Below the pieces are notes generated by a model, which saw nothing but the letters and a program-made list of their open reading frames with translations, was not told the DNA's origin and made no database searches. Positions 21,633 to 34,000 of a stretch of DNA of 64,000 nucleotides are shown one piece after another (position 1 is the stretch's first letter; each line of letters begins with the position of its first letter). The DNA comes from Phymatolithon calcareum (taxonomy: Eukaryota > Rhodophyta > Florideophyceae > Hapalidiales): NCBI GenBank assembly GCA_977006965.1, contig OZ345363.1, forward strand, positions 2,294,001 through 2,358,000, written 5' to 3'. The position numbers and the translations under genes were made by a program.

Positions 21633-22220
21633 TCATATCAAGGTTTTTTTTTTCTTGTCATCGTCGTCATCCGTGTCGTCCGTATCATATTCATAAGCCG
21701 TGGTATCATTCTCGTCAGCCTCGACAACACAGCCGCCATCGACACCTCCATCTTCACCACAGTCTCCACCTTCATTTCCATTCCCGCAACTGTCCTCATC
21801 TCCATCACCCAGTATCTCACACATGCAAGGAAGCAGAGTGAAAGTCTTAAAAATTTCTAAGATGTACTGAACAGTGTCGTGCTCAACCCCAGGGAAATAA
21901 TCCTCATAAGTCTGCATCGCATACAGGACATATTCTGCATCCTCTTCATCAAGTTCTTTGGTATTTGGATTGTATCCGAGTATCACAGCCAGTGCAATCA
22001 CAAACCCGTCCTGTGGAAGGTCGAGATCGGCGTCATCGTCGACTTCATATATATGGTGCATTGACTCGCCCGCTCTTTTCGCCGAGATAGTAAGGAAATG
22101 TCGCTCGAAAAGTGTGTGCTCAACTGCCAGAATTCCCCCATTGTCAAGCTCGTCAGCCTCCCTACTCGCCTGGAGACATATTTCTTGGAGAGCGATTCTC
22201 TCCGAGTGAGTAAAGTTCAT
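21633..22220 (-). CDS. Small acidic protein, unknown
   Basis: 195 residues. The first ~125 look helical (RIALQEICLQASREADELDN, then LYAMQTYEDYFPG); the last 60 are a Cys/Gly patch followed by an Asp-rich run ending DDDDDKKKKTLI. No domain is recognised. The long unbroken frame with a sensible ATG suggests a real host gene, but no homology supports it. Confidence 0.5.
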   Translation of the reverse strand: MNFTHSERIALQEICLQASREADELDNGGILAVEHTLFERHFLTISAKRAGESMHHIYEVDDDADLDLPQDGFVIALAVILGYNPNTKELDEEDAEYVLYAMQTYEDYFPGVEHDTVQYILEIFKTFTLLPCMCEILGDGDEDSCGNGNEGGDCGEDGGVDGGCVVEADENDTTAYEYDTDDTDDDDDKKKKTLI

Positions 22221-23399
22221 CGATGTGTGCTGCTGATGGGCAGGAAACTTGTCGCCCAGATCCCTGGCACGCTACCGGCGATGTCGCAGGTTGGCTTGCG
22301 CCTGTGTGAGCTGTGTGGAATCGGCATTTGGCAATTTAAAGGGAGGGGATACTGCTCGAGCAGCATTGAAATCAAGTGCACTAAGCTGCATATGTATTCT
22401 TGGTGAAAGATTTCAATGCTACGAGGTTACTGGAGGGTAGTGCAGATATCTACTTGTGCTTTAGATAAGTGCACGTAATTCGCTATACATTTTGCAGCTT
22501 CTCGGAAGGAAGGGTTGACAGACCTATAGTTCCAGAGAGACGCTCCTCTACGATAGCTACGACAGGTACTGAGAAGCAAATAAGAAAGCAGGGTGGAAAA
22601 GTGGAAACAACTTGCAGATTGCACTGCACAAATATCGCTTAGAGCGGGAGACTCCAAATTTTGACACGACCGAACTAAGTGGATAATTTTCCTGGTAACG
22701 ACTGACCACACCCTGAATTAAACGTTTCTGTGATTGATTGATGTCGCACGCGTTGCGTATTCAATATGTCACACTTACTTGAGAAGACTTTAGAAAGACT
22801 GTGGATGGGAGCAGCGAAGTGGAGCTTGCCTTTCTCTGCAAGTGTGCAACAGAGGGAGAGAGAAATCGAATTGAATCTCAAGGACGCAATAAACAACTCG
22901 GAAAAGCAGATTGCGCAACAGAAAGGAATAATGCCAGCCTGCGCAAGAGGCGAAATGACTATTCTTAACCATTTGTATGGCGTCCGCAATCTGAGCTTTC
23001 CGTCCACTGTGCCAAGTATGTGTTGCGGCAAGTGGCTATGATTCGCCGAGTATCTCTGACATTGAACAATTCGAGTTCCACGAGACTAGCTTCGTGTAAC
23101 CAGTGATTTTGTTGCCTGATCTTTAGTTGATTATCGTCATGCTGAAGTTGATGCTTAGTTCCATGGTTGGTTCCCTCTGCTTGTCATCACTGGGAGTGTC
23201 AAGATAAGGTTGGGTTTATCATGAAAAGGGGTGATCTCTCTCCGATGAGATGATGATATCTCCAGTCTAAGGTGCGGTTAGAATCGCCCCTTAAATAGAA
23301 CAGGGGCGAGAAATGCACATCCTGTAAAAAGAGGGGGAGCACTAACTGACACTACTCGAATAATCGCAATTGGTCCGTATGTCATCCCTGAGAGTGAAA
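22221..23399. other. Intergenic with one doubtful small ORF
   Basis: A plus-strand ORF at 22766-23041 (91 residues, starting MSHLLEKTLERLWMGAAKW) has a helical look but no recognisable family. Nothing else seen. Confidence 0.4.
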
Positions 23400-23860
23400 A
23401 TGTCCCTCCTTACGCTCTGCAGCATTGCGTGTCTACAGTGCCCCATGCACTCAAAGAGTGTATTAACCATTGATGCGCAATGTTTGCTTGGCCTTCTTCG
23501 CCAGCTTTTTCTTGCGTTTGTTGGACCCCGTCCTTCTTCGCCGCTTTTGTCGACCTTGCAAACATACGGCCAAGGCTTCCTAAGGCGCTATCAACTACAG
23601 GGTCGCTCTTCTCTTTGTTTCTTTCTTTAATGCAGAGAGCATAAATAAAACGCCAGAAGATACCCTAGAGCAAGTTCTCACTGTTCAAATATTGGAGTAT
23701 TTCTACGGTTCTCTCCCTTCAGAGATCTTCTACCGTTTTGCCGCGCACTCTTCCGATTAATTGACGTCGTGATGCAGCCCGACCAGAGGAGCGCATGATT
23801 AGATGCTCCACTGTCTCCGCGACGCCATACGGGCACATCTTGCACGCTTGGCTGTAAAAT
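23400..23860 (-). mobile_element. LINE remnant: C-terminal zinc knuckle region
   Basis: Minus-strand translation gives CKMCPYGVAETVEHLIM, then RAASRRQLIGRVRGKTVEDL, collinear with the RNase H LINE ORFs at 27860 and 49100. The last Cys of the CCHC knuckle is Ser (MRSSGR), and stops follow. Coding-like sequence continues to about 23400. Confidence 0.65.
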
Positions 23861-23873
23861 AGTGGTTCACCCT

Positions 23874-24075
23874 CTATGCGTCAATGGGGATATTTGATGA
23901 TTTTATTCTGAGAGCTCCCAAAGCCTCACCTTGGAGTAACGGGGCAGCTCGTGCGATTCTCCAAGCTAAAGTCCTCTGGCTACTCAAAAAGTTCTTGATT
24001 CGTAATTCTCTCTTAACAAGAGCTCCTGTGAGTCTCTTGCACTCAAACTCAATTTCTGTACTCATCTTCGACGAC
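23874..24075 (-). mobile_element. LINE 3' end fragment
   Basis: Encodes EIEFECKRLTGALVKRELRI on the minus strand, homologous to the C-termini at 56800 (EIEYECK) and 52440 (ETEYECERLTRALAGREIRI), followed by the shared 3' sequence CTTTGGGAGCTCTCAGAATA. Confidence 0.65.
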
Positions 24076-24129
24076 GCTAGTGCATATTTTAAAAGAAGAC
24101 AGCGCCTGGACTAAGCGAGCACTCGACGA

Positions 24130-24375
24130 GCTTCTAACCATGTTTCAGGCTGTGGACAAGTAAGGACTACCCGCAAATTGAAATTACAGCGTGCCACAGG
24201 ACAGGGGAGTAACTTTCCCCCTCGAGGTCCCGAAGGAGACCAGAGGTGGGTTTTTGTAGTCCACTGAGTCGTGTTACACCAACAAGAAAAGAAAACCCCT
24301 TCAGGACAGAATCTAGCCAAAACCCTTGGCCTTAGGAAAGTTGCCCCGAGCGTCAGCAGATGCGTTGGTTACCTT
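24130..24375 (+). mobile_element. LINE 3' UTR tail, family with GTTGCCCC motif
   Basis: Shares TTTCCCCCTCGAGG, CCAGAGGTGGGTTTTTG and AAAGTTGCCCCGAGCGTC with the minus-strand tail at 42245-42480, and the last part also with 44033-44100 and 58025-58080. Coding sequence is lost. Confidence 0.55.
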
Positions 24376-24399
24376 TCTTCTTCTAGTGCCTATTTTACG

Positions 24400-24870
24400 A
24401 ACCCCCTCAATTGAGGGGCGATTTGAAAGCTCGAAAAAATCCATAAAGCAAATTCGAAACAGATCGCTCACGCCATATTCGTAAAGCCTGGCTCATCTTC
24501 TGTCCGAGGAGTATCCACACTACTACCTTAAATTCGCTTCGTTCGGCGCCAGCAACGAAAATATGTTGGTCACGCAGATGTACCAGACCTGCCATTCCAG
24601 GAGAAAAACACCGGCCGCGCGCGGTCGGTACACCAGTACACACCAAGGCAGCATCTGTAAGCGGTCTTGCAGAGTACTCCAGACTATACGGAGCCATTTC
24701 GAAGTCAAAAAAGGTGAGTAGAATGGTTCAGATTGTACTCGGGGAAAAATCAATGGTCGCGCGAGCATGTTACATCGCATGAAATGGGTTCTGATTCGTC
24801 ATCCATTGAAGAAGACTAAGATTAAGTCAGTCCACATTGTCAACGTCAAGGCAGAGAACGCTGACGATGA
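24400..24870 (-). mobile_element. LINE 3' end, RNase H family
   Basis: Inverted copy of 28260-28740: the block near 24790-24840 matches 28270-28340 (TTAATCTTCTTCA) and both end in the palindrome CCCCTCAATTGAGG (24405-24420; 28710-28723). Protein-level similarity (RQHIFVAGAERSEF versus RQHIFVPSSARCDL) supports homology. It lies tail to tail with the plus-strand LINE tail ending at 24375. Confidence 0.65.
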
Positions 24871-25345
24871 CATTACAGACGCTGAAAAGCTTGAACCGAG
24901 CCAACACCGGCAAAGCGCGGTACCGCCCAGGCCTGCTTACAGTGTTCATTCTTGCCTATCTTCATCGCGAAACGCCTGTTTATCGTCTACAGTCGCGATT
25001 ACATGCTCCTCAGAAGGGCATGCAAGCTTCGATGAAACCTTCAGAAGCTCTAAACGCCCTCTTCCGAGCACTCTCGCCTAAGTCTTACAAGGCCCTTGAG
25101 ACCAAACATCGCACCGGGAACTTGATGTCATCACGCCCGACCGCGAGCCGAATACGTGCGCTCATTGGGTCCCAAGGTACAAGCTGAAGTTCTATGTCCG
25201 TTTTAGAGACGATTTTACTCTCAGTTGTGGAAACTTCGCACTCTAAACAGAGACTTATTGTTCGAGATTTGTGGTATTGGACTTCATTCGAAGTACGATT
25301 GCGTGGCGACGATGTTTCCCCAAGTTACCTGCGAAAACTTGCTGC

Positions 25346-25696
25346 TTAGACGTCCGCTAAGCTGAGAAGAAAGGGGCGAAAAGAGACTACAGTGACAGAG
25401 CCTATTAAGGTTTTCGAAATACTCGTCCTCATGGCAAGAGTTGAGTTCGGCTCTGAGAGCGCTTTCTGGAAGTCTACCAGGCCGAAGAAGTATCTCCCTG
25501 GCCCTTCTTCTTCCAAAACAGGGATGCCGGTGGCCGAATACCTCCGGTTGATTTCATTCAGAGTGCAATCAAGTGAATTAGGCGACATGTACTCTGCGCA
25601 GTACCGCTGGTCACCTCGGTCAAGATTATGTCGATCCCACGAATGACCACAGAAAGCACACTGTGTTAAAGAGATTTTGAAGGCGAGATGGCCCAC
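25346..25696 (-). CDS. Possible small Cys/His protein
   Basis: 116-residue ORF from an ATG. Near residue 13 it has CAFCGHSWDRHNLDRG with a further Cys (RYC), so a zinc site is possible. No family recognised, no homologue in the window. It may be a chance ORF. Confidence 0.25.
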   Translation of the reverse strand: MGHLAFKISLTQCAFCGHSWDRHNLDRGDQRYCAEYMSPNSLDCTLNEINRRYSATGIPVLEEEGPGRYFFGLVDFQKALSEPNSTLAMRTSISKTLIGSVTVVSFRPFLLSLADV

Positions 25697-26206
25697 GGAA
25701 TGGCAGTTCTGTGCTGTCTTATGGTCGCGTATGTTGGTAAAAGGTGCATTGCATGTGTGGATTCATACTTAGTGAATGCTGACTCTGCAGAGATTCAACA
25801 AGTGCGCCTATAGTTCATAGGGGCCATCTAACTCTTCTGGAGATTTTCTAGGTTGTTAGCTAGCTGTTATTCTCTTGTGACCAGGCAGAGTGTCAGCAGC
25901 ACATGACGCAGTGAAGGTTTTGTGAAGTGCCGGGAGAGCAAGTCTTCGATAGCATTTGACAAGCGCATTACTTGTCGAAGTTCAGTCGCGCCAGAGCGTA
26001 CATTTGCATTTGAGAGCAGTGTTGGACGCCACGTTACCCCTAAAAAAAGTAAAAGAATGATTGTAATGGTCATGATGACTAGTTTTGTTGTGCAAAACAA
26101 CTGCAGAGTTTAAAAATGCAAGACCTCGACCATTGTGTTCTCACAATGTAATACTCTTGATAGTGCCACAATATACATTTGCGACATTTCCACTTTTTTT
26201 CCTTTC

Positions 26207-26317
26207 AAGTTTATTTAAAAGCCCCACAGACTTCCGAAGATATGGACAAGTCTTCCTCTGATGGTACCTACCTTTGTGCAGCTCACAAAACGTCCACCAG
26301 TATAGCGGACGGGAAAA
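26207..26317 (-). repeat. Dispersed repeat, LINE-like 3' tail, copy 1
   Basis: Matches 42041-42153 over about 110 bp (shared GCCCCACAGACTTCCGAAGA). Read on the minus strand it ends GGCTTTTAAATAAAC, the same style of 3' end as the LINE families here. Confidence 0.7.
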
Positions 26318-26641
26318 TACTATCGCGACATTTCCACTGTTAGGAACTGCTTCAGTAAGCATGCTGAAGACATCTATGAGCTTGGCACTGTTGATGCGCT
26401 TGATAACGAGTAACTTTCATGAGCAAAAAATTGAATGAATCTCTTCCCTCAATTGAGGGTATGAGATTCATACATTTTTTTGCAAACGAAAGCTCTCCAA
26501 TATCAAGCTCTTCGACAGCGTTAAGCTTTTGGATAACAACAACGCGCTTCGTGAAACAGTCTCAACCAAATGAATGCAACAGATGCATGTTTCGCCACCA
26601 TAAAGCTTGCTACATGATGAACAAGTGGCAGTCATTTTCCT

Positions 26642-27023
26642 ACTTCTCACAGACAAGTTCGGTGATACTGTACCAATCCTCATGAGCAACCTGGAAGAAT
26701 AACTCGGAAGATATCAACTGACCAAAGAGGAGATTGATATCACTGAAAAAGCTCTAGACAAGCTACTCTTCTTCACTATCGTCTGTTACGACGACATGGA
26801 ATAGACAAGGCACCAATTGAAGAAATCTGATCGGTGGACCCCAAGCTTTTCCCTCCGCCCTTTTACGGGAGAGCGTTTTTGCAGCTAGGGCTACGACGTT
26901 AACCCGGGTTACAAGTATTTGAATATATGATCGAAGCTACAACGTAGCTGCTTAAACGCATCTCCCTTGCAGTCTCATGAGTGTTACTGAGGGCGTTTAA
27001 TAAATTCCAAATTCAAAAACAAA
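26642..27023 (+). mobile_element. 5'-truncated LINE (family 1) with 12-bp target duplication
   Basis: Only the last ~40 codons of the ORF (DKFGDTVPILMSNLEE, a stop, LGRYQLTKEE ... CYDDME) plus the 3' UTR remain. They match the end of the larger copy at 46051-47792, including the final GAGGGCGTTTAATAAATTC. It is flanked by perfect duplications AGTCATTTTCCT at 26630-26641 and 27024-27035. Confidence 0.9.
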
Positions 27024-27179
27024 AGTCATTTTCCTCACTTTGCAAACTTTGCGGTTGATTTGCGCCGCAAAAGTAGTCGTCATGGTGTTCGAATTCTTCC
27101 TTTTCTTCTCGGGAATGAAGCGGGTTCGAACACCGCTCTCTAACGTAATTGTACGATATGAATTGAATGAATGTTGATG

Positions 27180-28740
27180 AGTAGTACTGGAGTTAAATGC
27201 AGTATAGATGAATTGCTGGATCAGGACTTCATGTTATCTTTGCTGCATCACGCGCTGCTGACACTCTGGATGACCTTCAGAGATTAGAAACGAGTTATCA
27301 ACCAAGAAAGTTGCCGGAATGCGTTCACACGAAGCGACCATTGGAGCAGTGGGTTCGTCGTTCGATGCCGAAATATTCTCGGCGATCTGAACTTTTGAGG
27401 AGATAGAACACTTGCGAATCCCATACGTACACCACATTCGCTAGTTTGCAGACAGAAGAAGCGTCCTCGATGCGCTGACCGGCAACGATGGATGTATGGG
27501 GAGATGACAAGCTGTCGGATACTACGGGAAGGCTGATTGATGACATGATCACTTTCGAAGCAATTTGGATCCCAAGCTACTGTGGGGTCGCTGGGAACGA
27601 AAAAACGGACGTCCTTGCTCGAAAAGGCATTACGGAGTCAAGTCTGGTGACGCATCAAAATATAGCCTTAACCATAGAATCTGCGCCGTCGATTGTCAAT
27701 CGGCACCTGTCGACAAAGCTTAGGAGTATGAAGTTGTTACCCCCAGAGCCCAATATAAGCCACAAGCGCACTGACACTACTCTCAATCAACTTACCGGAC
27801 TATATTGCTCGTTGGTAACACTTTTTCAAGATGTTCCCGTTGACTATGACCCTATATGCAAGACATGCTCTGTGAGAATCAAGGAGACCGTGGAGCATCT
27901 ATTCCTACGCTGTAGTGGACGGAATGTATCAAGGCGCCAGACTATTGTTAGAGTTGTCACCAAAACGGTGGAGGAAATATGCATTGAGAAACGGGTCGAA
28001 GTACTCAAGTTCGTGAACAATGAGGGGCTGTTTGAAAACATCGCAAAAATCTTAGAGAGCATAGCGAAGAGAGCCCCCAAAAGGCGCCTAGTGCTTCTGA
28101 GGACTGCGTTGCAGCTTGGTTGGTTTTTCCTTGCGAATGGAGCAGGAAAATTGGCGTTTTCTGATGAAGGTTGGCGAAGACGAGTACTGTAAGCAGGATT
28201 TCGCAATGCTAAACTTTTCCAGTGTGGGCTCGGTCCAAGGTGCCAAACGGGCTGAAGCACCACCATCAGGTTTTTATGCATTGAGGATAACAATCTTGAC
28301 GGTCGCAATCTTAATCTTCTTCACTGGGTGCTGAATTAGGACCCATTTTACGCACAGTGACGTGCTTACGAGACCACCGATCTTCTCTTCAATTACATCG
28401 TGAGCTGTACCAATCACATTTATTGACTTGGAAATGGCTGCCTATAGTATATAACATTCTTCTCGAGTAAGCGCCTTCGTTTCCCTGGCATGTTTGGCTG
28501 CACCGACCTGTAGACGGGAGCCTTTTTCTTGCGGCACGGCAAGTCTGCTTCTTAAGAGTAGACAGCACATTTTTGTTCCTAGCTCAGCACGATGTGATTT
28601 GCAAGTAGTAATTGCGCTACTCCTCGCACAGAAGACAAGCCCGGCTTTACGACTCTGGATGAGCGAGCTGTTTTGCCTTCGTTTTATAGATTTTTCGAGC
28701 TTTTAAATCACCCCTCAATTGAGGTGGTTAGTAAACTAGA
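27180..28740 (+). mobile_element. LINE fragment with RNase H (family 2)
   Basis: Contains decayed RNase H sequence from about 27200, a CCHC knuckle near 27860, and a 3' region to about 28740 ending in the palindrome CCTCAATTGAGG. An inverted copy of its 3' end lies at 24400-24870. Confidence 0.75.
27200..28192 (+). pseudogene. LINE ORF2 C-terminus: RNase H and zinc knuckle
   Basis: The upstream part in a second frame reads ATIGAVGSSFDAEIFSAI and FADRRSVLDAL with stops, matching the RNase H of the ORF at 48897-50205. The main frame (27488-28192, 234 codons) continues with AIWIPSYCGVAGNEKTDVLA, where the expected His is Tyr, and CKTCSVRIKETVEHLFLRC, a C-x2-C-x9-H-x4-C knuckle. It is a dead copy with at least one frameshift and two stops. 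Confidence 0.75.
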
Positions 28741-29224
28741 CACTAGAGTACGTTGTAATGCGACCAGTTCGATCACCGCGGTAATCCCACAGTAGACACC
28801 CATTACTGATATTCTCCAAAGGGTTTTTTTGCAACTGTTTAGTTGTTTATTTGAAAGCCCTCATTAACACTCCTAAGACTGTACGGGAGCAGCTTTTCGT
28901 AACTTGTTCATTCTAGTATATCGCCTGGTCCCTAATACAGGGACTCGTCGTTTTCCATATTGTCAATTATGGTGACGCTGTAGAGTAGTATGGAGTCTAT
29001 GCCTTTTCCGTTCTTATCATTTCTCCGGAGTCCAGTTCATACTTTGTTTGGTTCATACGTATGGTCTCCAGGTGGCGCTCTGCTGCCGTTCCGAATGTAA
29101 TTGAGCCAGTTGTGCTCCATCGAATTTTTAGAATCATCGCAGATGGACCCCAATGTGGAAGATGAGTGCAAATGACGCACACGTGCTCTTCTTAGAAGAG
29201 AAATACGACGAAGGTGAGTGACCA

Positions 29225-29300
29225 GACTACGCTATATTAGAAAACCGTTCAAAAAGCGAGCCCTGTTACTCCTAAGGTGTTCGCAGCTTTGGCATAAATC
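29225..29300 (+). mobile_element. LINE 3' end fragment (family 3)
   Basis: Shares TTAGAAAA and GCCCTGTTACTC and the overall layout with the end of the element at 56880-56965. Nothing coding is left. Confidence 0.45.
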
Positions 29301-30412
29301 CATACATATCTTGCGTTTGGCCTTCTGTCGCAACCCCTATCATGTATTCGCTTTTTCTGGAACTCTTACGAAAAGGTTCCAAAGCGTCGCTTCTTGTTGC
29401 ACTACAGGCCTTCTTCATGCAGTATACACTCGATGATGTGATGCGTTTCGTCTCTCAAAGTACTCAAATCTAAGCATTCCGGATATATCTCTACTGTTTT
29501 ATCGCTAGCTGCAAACCTTCCCTCCTGGAAGGCTGGATGACAAGCATAGATTCCGCAGAAACAGCTTGGGCGCGCAGCTCACATGCCTTGGTTTTCCTAT
29601 TCTGTGTCATGGTAGAAGATTATGGTGAGAAAAGTACCCCGTCCAGTGCTTTTTCGGTCTTCTTGGTCTCCTCCCCGGTCAGCTGGCATCTTGAAAGATG
29701 TTTCTCAACAGTGTCCATGAGGCTGGGCACATCTGCAAGACTGGCGCTGTACTCGGAAGCCGGAGATTGGCAGTCGAGTAAACTGACATAAGCGCTCTGC
29801 CTTCACAATAAAATGGCCGAACTCAAGTTTGTTCAGTCGAGTACTTTTATAACGAGCCACAGAAGCCGTTCTGTCGAACAGAAGAGAAACGAGACTGCGT
29901 GGATTTCCCCTCTAAAGGTCACATATCGTGCTGGAACCTATGATATTGTGCAACCCTCAGCCGAATATCTCTGATTGTCGAGTCTTCCTTTGCAAGACAA
30001 TGGAATTAATGGCTAGGAACCGGTTTTAAGACCAAAGAACCTTCAACAAATAACTGGACCATATGACGAAAAATAGGATCTACATGCCCTCCGTGAACAT
30101 GCAAAGTACAAGATGCTGGACACGAAAAGACGACTTCCGCACAACTAAGCGCACGGAATAGACTCCCAATTTTCATCACCAAACCGAGATAGAGTGTAGA
30201 TAATTCTTTCGTACACTCAATCTTTCTCGCCTCGTCAAGCGGGCGATTACTTCACAAGGAGTCTGCCAATATTTTAGTGGTTCCTCAAAGGATTAAATAT
30301 ATACCAAATTGATCTCCAAGGCAATCACTATACGAAACGCTGTTCTTTCTAAAAAGTGCTACCCTTCATCTTCTCTACCTCCCAAACATTTCCCAACTCC
30401 ATCAAAATCGCT
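29301..30412. other. Intergenic, nothing recognised
   Basis: AT-rich, many stops in all frames, no motif recognised. Confidence 0.5.
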
Positions 30413-31018
30413 TCAATACTGAAGTTTGCTTTCCGGCTCTGTGTCCGCGTCATCCTGTACAGTCCAAAACTCCCTATTGTTCTCAAATTGAACAATCTCA
30501 TGCTCGAAAGAAACGACATCCACATCCTCGTCCGAATCGCTCACAGTGCTGTCGTCAACCCCAGAGGTCAACCACATCGCCTGTACACCGGTGACAATCG
30601 AAGATACCAGTAACCCAACCAGAAGCAGCAAACATAGCGCCAAAACAGCAACAATCCACCCTGCATCTTGTTTTGACAACGCATAAGTCCACAACGACTG
30701 AGCGACGATGAGATTCGCATAACCCGCGGAGCAAGAAAAGAAGGCGAATGCCGCCATAGAATTCCACGGAAACAGAAGCCGGGATGCCTTGCCCTGGGCA
30801 TACACAAGCAAACGAACTCCATTTCCAACACCCACAAGAAAACACGGCCAAGAAACGCCGGTGGTGATCAGATACGCGGTCCTGAGCCAGGGTGCACGAA
30901 ACATCTCGCCGTGGAGCACGGCGACGCAGAAGGGGCCGATGGAGCCTCCGAGCGAGATGATAGCCGCAGCTGTCATCTCACTGAGGCGCCGCGTGGACAC
31001 ATAGGCGGTCATGGCCAT
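30413..31018 (-). CDS. Small membrane protein with acidic tail
   Basis: 201 residues from the first of two close ATGs. Four to five hydrophobic segments (AAAIISLGGSIGPFCVAVL, AYLITTGVSWPCFLVGV, SMAAFAFFSCSAGYANLIV, WIVAVLALCLLLLVGLLV) are followed by a hydrophilic acidic tail (DDSTVSDSDEDVDVV). No family recognised. It is not obviously related to the membrane protein at 19315. Confidence 0.6.
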   Translation of the reverse strand: MAMTAYVSTRRLSEMTAAAIISLGGSIGPFCVAVLHGEMFRAPWLRTAYLITTGVSWPCFLVGVGNGVRLLVYAQGKASRLLFPWNSMAAFAFFSCSAGYANLIVAQSLWTYALSKQDAGWIVAVLALCLLLLVGLLVSSIVTGVQAMWLTSGVDDSTVSDSDEDVDVVSFEHEIVQFENNREFWTVQDDADTEPESKLQY

Positions 31019-34000
31019 GTATGCCCTGATGTTTCAAATCAGATCACTTGAGAGAAAACGGCCACACTTGCAAGTAGTCCAGACGGTCTTCGGAACCTTT
31101 TCGCGCGGATTGAGAGCCGATGCGCGCGCCGGTGGGACTGCGCGCGCGAGTAGAGCAATCTTGCCCGGCGGAATACGCAGGCGGACGACCAAGTATTGCG
31201 TTCCAGACATTGGACCACATGGTCGCGGCGGAATGCATTTTTGTTAATTCAATGCAAGTCGACGGTGGTGTTCCTACTTGCACTTTCCTCACGCGCCCCT
31301 TCGCGAGCGGTGCCGCGGCACTGAATGCTCATTGGCTTGTTCGATACGGGAAGAAGCCCAGGATGGAAGAACCGGGAATTCACATGTTTTGTGGAGAACG
31401 CCGATGGTCCAATTATTCCTCAAGACCCATGATCTTTTCCACGCATGGCAATCTTGTTGCTGGAAGGAAATTTATGCGTGGCAAAGCCATGCGTGTCCAG
31501 CGGGCGTGATTGTGCCAGGGACTCATTTCTGACGATTCCGCGCCGGGCACTTGGCACCAGACACCAGAAATTACAAGCTTACAGTTCATCGAGTATATCT
31601 CTCCTACCCCTACCGTAAGCGCCCGTTCGGTGTTCTTGAACAATTCGTCCAAATTACAGAGTGCTAAGAGCAAATATTGCTGAAATACCTGAAGTTTACT
31701 TTAGAGGCTTTCAGTGCTGACAACTAAGAACCTTGAATCATTTAAGGCTCTGTGGTTATATTCTGTACCAGCTTGCAGTTCTCCCCTAAGTCTATTTGCA
31801 TCCATTGCTTTCTTCGTGCTTCTCAGAATCACTGGGCATTTCGCACGGGACAGCTTGTCAATTTTCTAACTGCTTCACAGAAACTGATGTCATGAAGCTA
31901 CTGTTGGAATTAAGTCGACCGGAAAAGACTTCTCATGACTGCCTGTGGTGAGCCCATTCGCGCAGGCATCTTGAATTACCACCAGCGTGGCTCTTGCTTG
32001 TGCGAAGTGAGCACAGTGGTGGTTCACGGCGTTTCAAGTCAGTCCATGCTGCGTGGAAAAGTGTGTCTAGGGGAAGTGCAGAGTCACTAGCCCTGATTGG
32101 CCACACACGAAGATCACGGTGCGAACGAAATTTCATTTCCACAGCTATGCTTGAAACGTTGGACCAGTTCACCAGTAGCCAGATTCTTAAGCGCTTGTGC
32201 AGCACAATGAGGCCAATTCTTCTCCTCTAAGAGTCTTCTTAACCTAATTAGCACTCGATCGCATTTTCATCCTTACTCCATGAGCAATAACATTCACCTC
32301 ATCAACATATTTCTCGAGCGTGCGGAGTATCGACTCGCCCTAGCATTTTGGCGCCCCGATAAGGTTCATGTACATTTATTTGATGAGAACGATGGAGTGC
32401 AACAGCAAGTTGTTTAAATGACGAGATGAAAAACAAAAAAGTGGTGGACGACCGCTATGCAAGACCTTCCGAACAATTGTAATCGCGGAGTGCATCAAAC
32501 ACTGCTTTGGCGACAGACAGTGAATAGCAACGGAGAGGCATGCGCCCGCTTATTGGTTCAAATGAATCCAGTCAATGTTGGTTCCGTGCTTCAAGTCCGT
32601 GCTCGCCCCATGAACCCGCTGCGTATCAGCAAGATGCTTCTTCCACCGTTGATTCAATTCTCTTAACTTGATCAGAATTACATAAGATCACGTCAGTGGC
32701 TCTTCCGACGTCATTCTGATATTCTGGAGTCCATGCGGGCTTTGTCATGATACTGTTGAGCGTTTCAACTATCCATGCTTCCCTTCCCATATCTTCGATC
32801 AGTTTCGGTCTGCTTTCCCTCAACTTCATTTCGCGGAGTGATTGACGGTTCTTATCAAAAACAATTCTTCTCTCACGGCGGTCATCGTTTTGCAAAATGT
32901 CAATACAGACGGTATTGATGTTACAAGTGCACCACACCCGCAGCCAGGAATGCGAGTAGGCTGAGAAATGAAGTGAGAGAGGAGGAAGAAAATCACTTAC
33001 GCATCCAAGAATTTTATTCCTTCTCAGCATACCAACACCAAATTCGCACGGAGAGAGAAGAGCAAGTATAGGTGACCATCCTTAATAAGGGAATTGAAGT
33101 AGGATTCTTTTACGGCTCTCTCTGACCGATTCGATAATCCATCATATGATAGCCGTCCCTTGCTTCCCATTTACTTACAAAGGGCTTCACCAACTAGTTC
33201 GATGAATGGTCTCTAAATGCCCACTAAACAGCGCTCATTCGGTGGAGGCATAATTTCAAGCGAGAAGCTGACGACTGAGCTGCAAGTACTGCGAGTATGA
33301 CCCCACCGCTGCAGATAGCACTGAAGCAATATTCCTGAGAACCATTTAAGCTAGCTCTCGTGCTTCACACCTTTGTAGATTAACAGTTACTCGCCTTAGA
33401 ACTTATGTCTCGAGGTGGCAAAATTTGCTGTAATTTTCGATTACTGCAAGTGCTACTGAACATACCGGATTACTAAGGACATTCTCTTTCGCTGATCACA
33501 TTAAAGCAGCCCCCAGAGCACAATATTCGTCCCCTAGATCTAAAACACATACACAGAAGGATTTACAAGAAGTCTTCAGGCTACACTTTCTGACGACTCG
33601 TACAAAGAGAGACGATAATTCCCTACTGGTTTGTTCGTCGGATAGGGCTTAAGCAGACAAGGAATAATCACATCAAGAGTCGTTCGAGAATTCGAGAGGA
33701 TGAGACGATGAGACGATGAGCATTAGAATCTCCATAACAGCTGCTTACTTCACAGTGTACTATCCTCGATTATGTCCAGTCCTACGCTTCATGCATCGCA
33801 GCGGGGATGTAGACTGTAGCCAAATCAGTCTACGATCTCCTGGTCCGGCCATCTGATATTGTCAAATCCTAGAGATATCTTGAAGGACGATAGGAAACAA
33901 GAAGGGGATTGCAACTCGTCCATGCGTCAAATCACAAGCAGGCATGGTTTCACAGCACCCATCGTACCGAGAGAACAGGACCGTAGTAGTAGTAGTGCCC

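Noticed and set aside
31120-31509. Plus-strand ORF of 129 codons
   Set aside because: No motif, no homologue seen, lies in the presumed promoter region of the minus-strand membrane gene.
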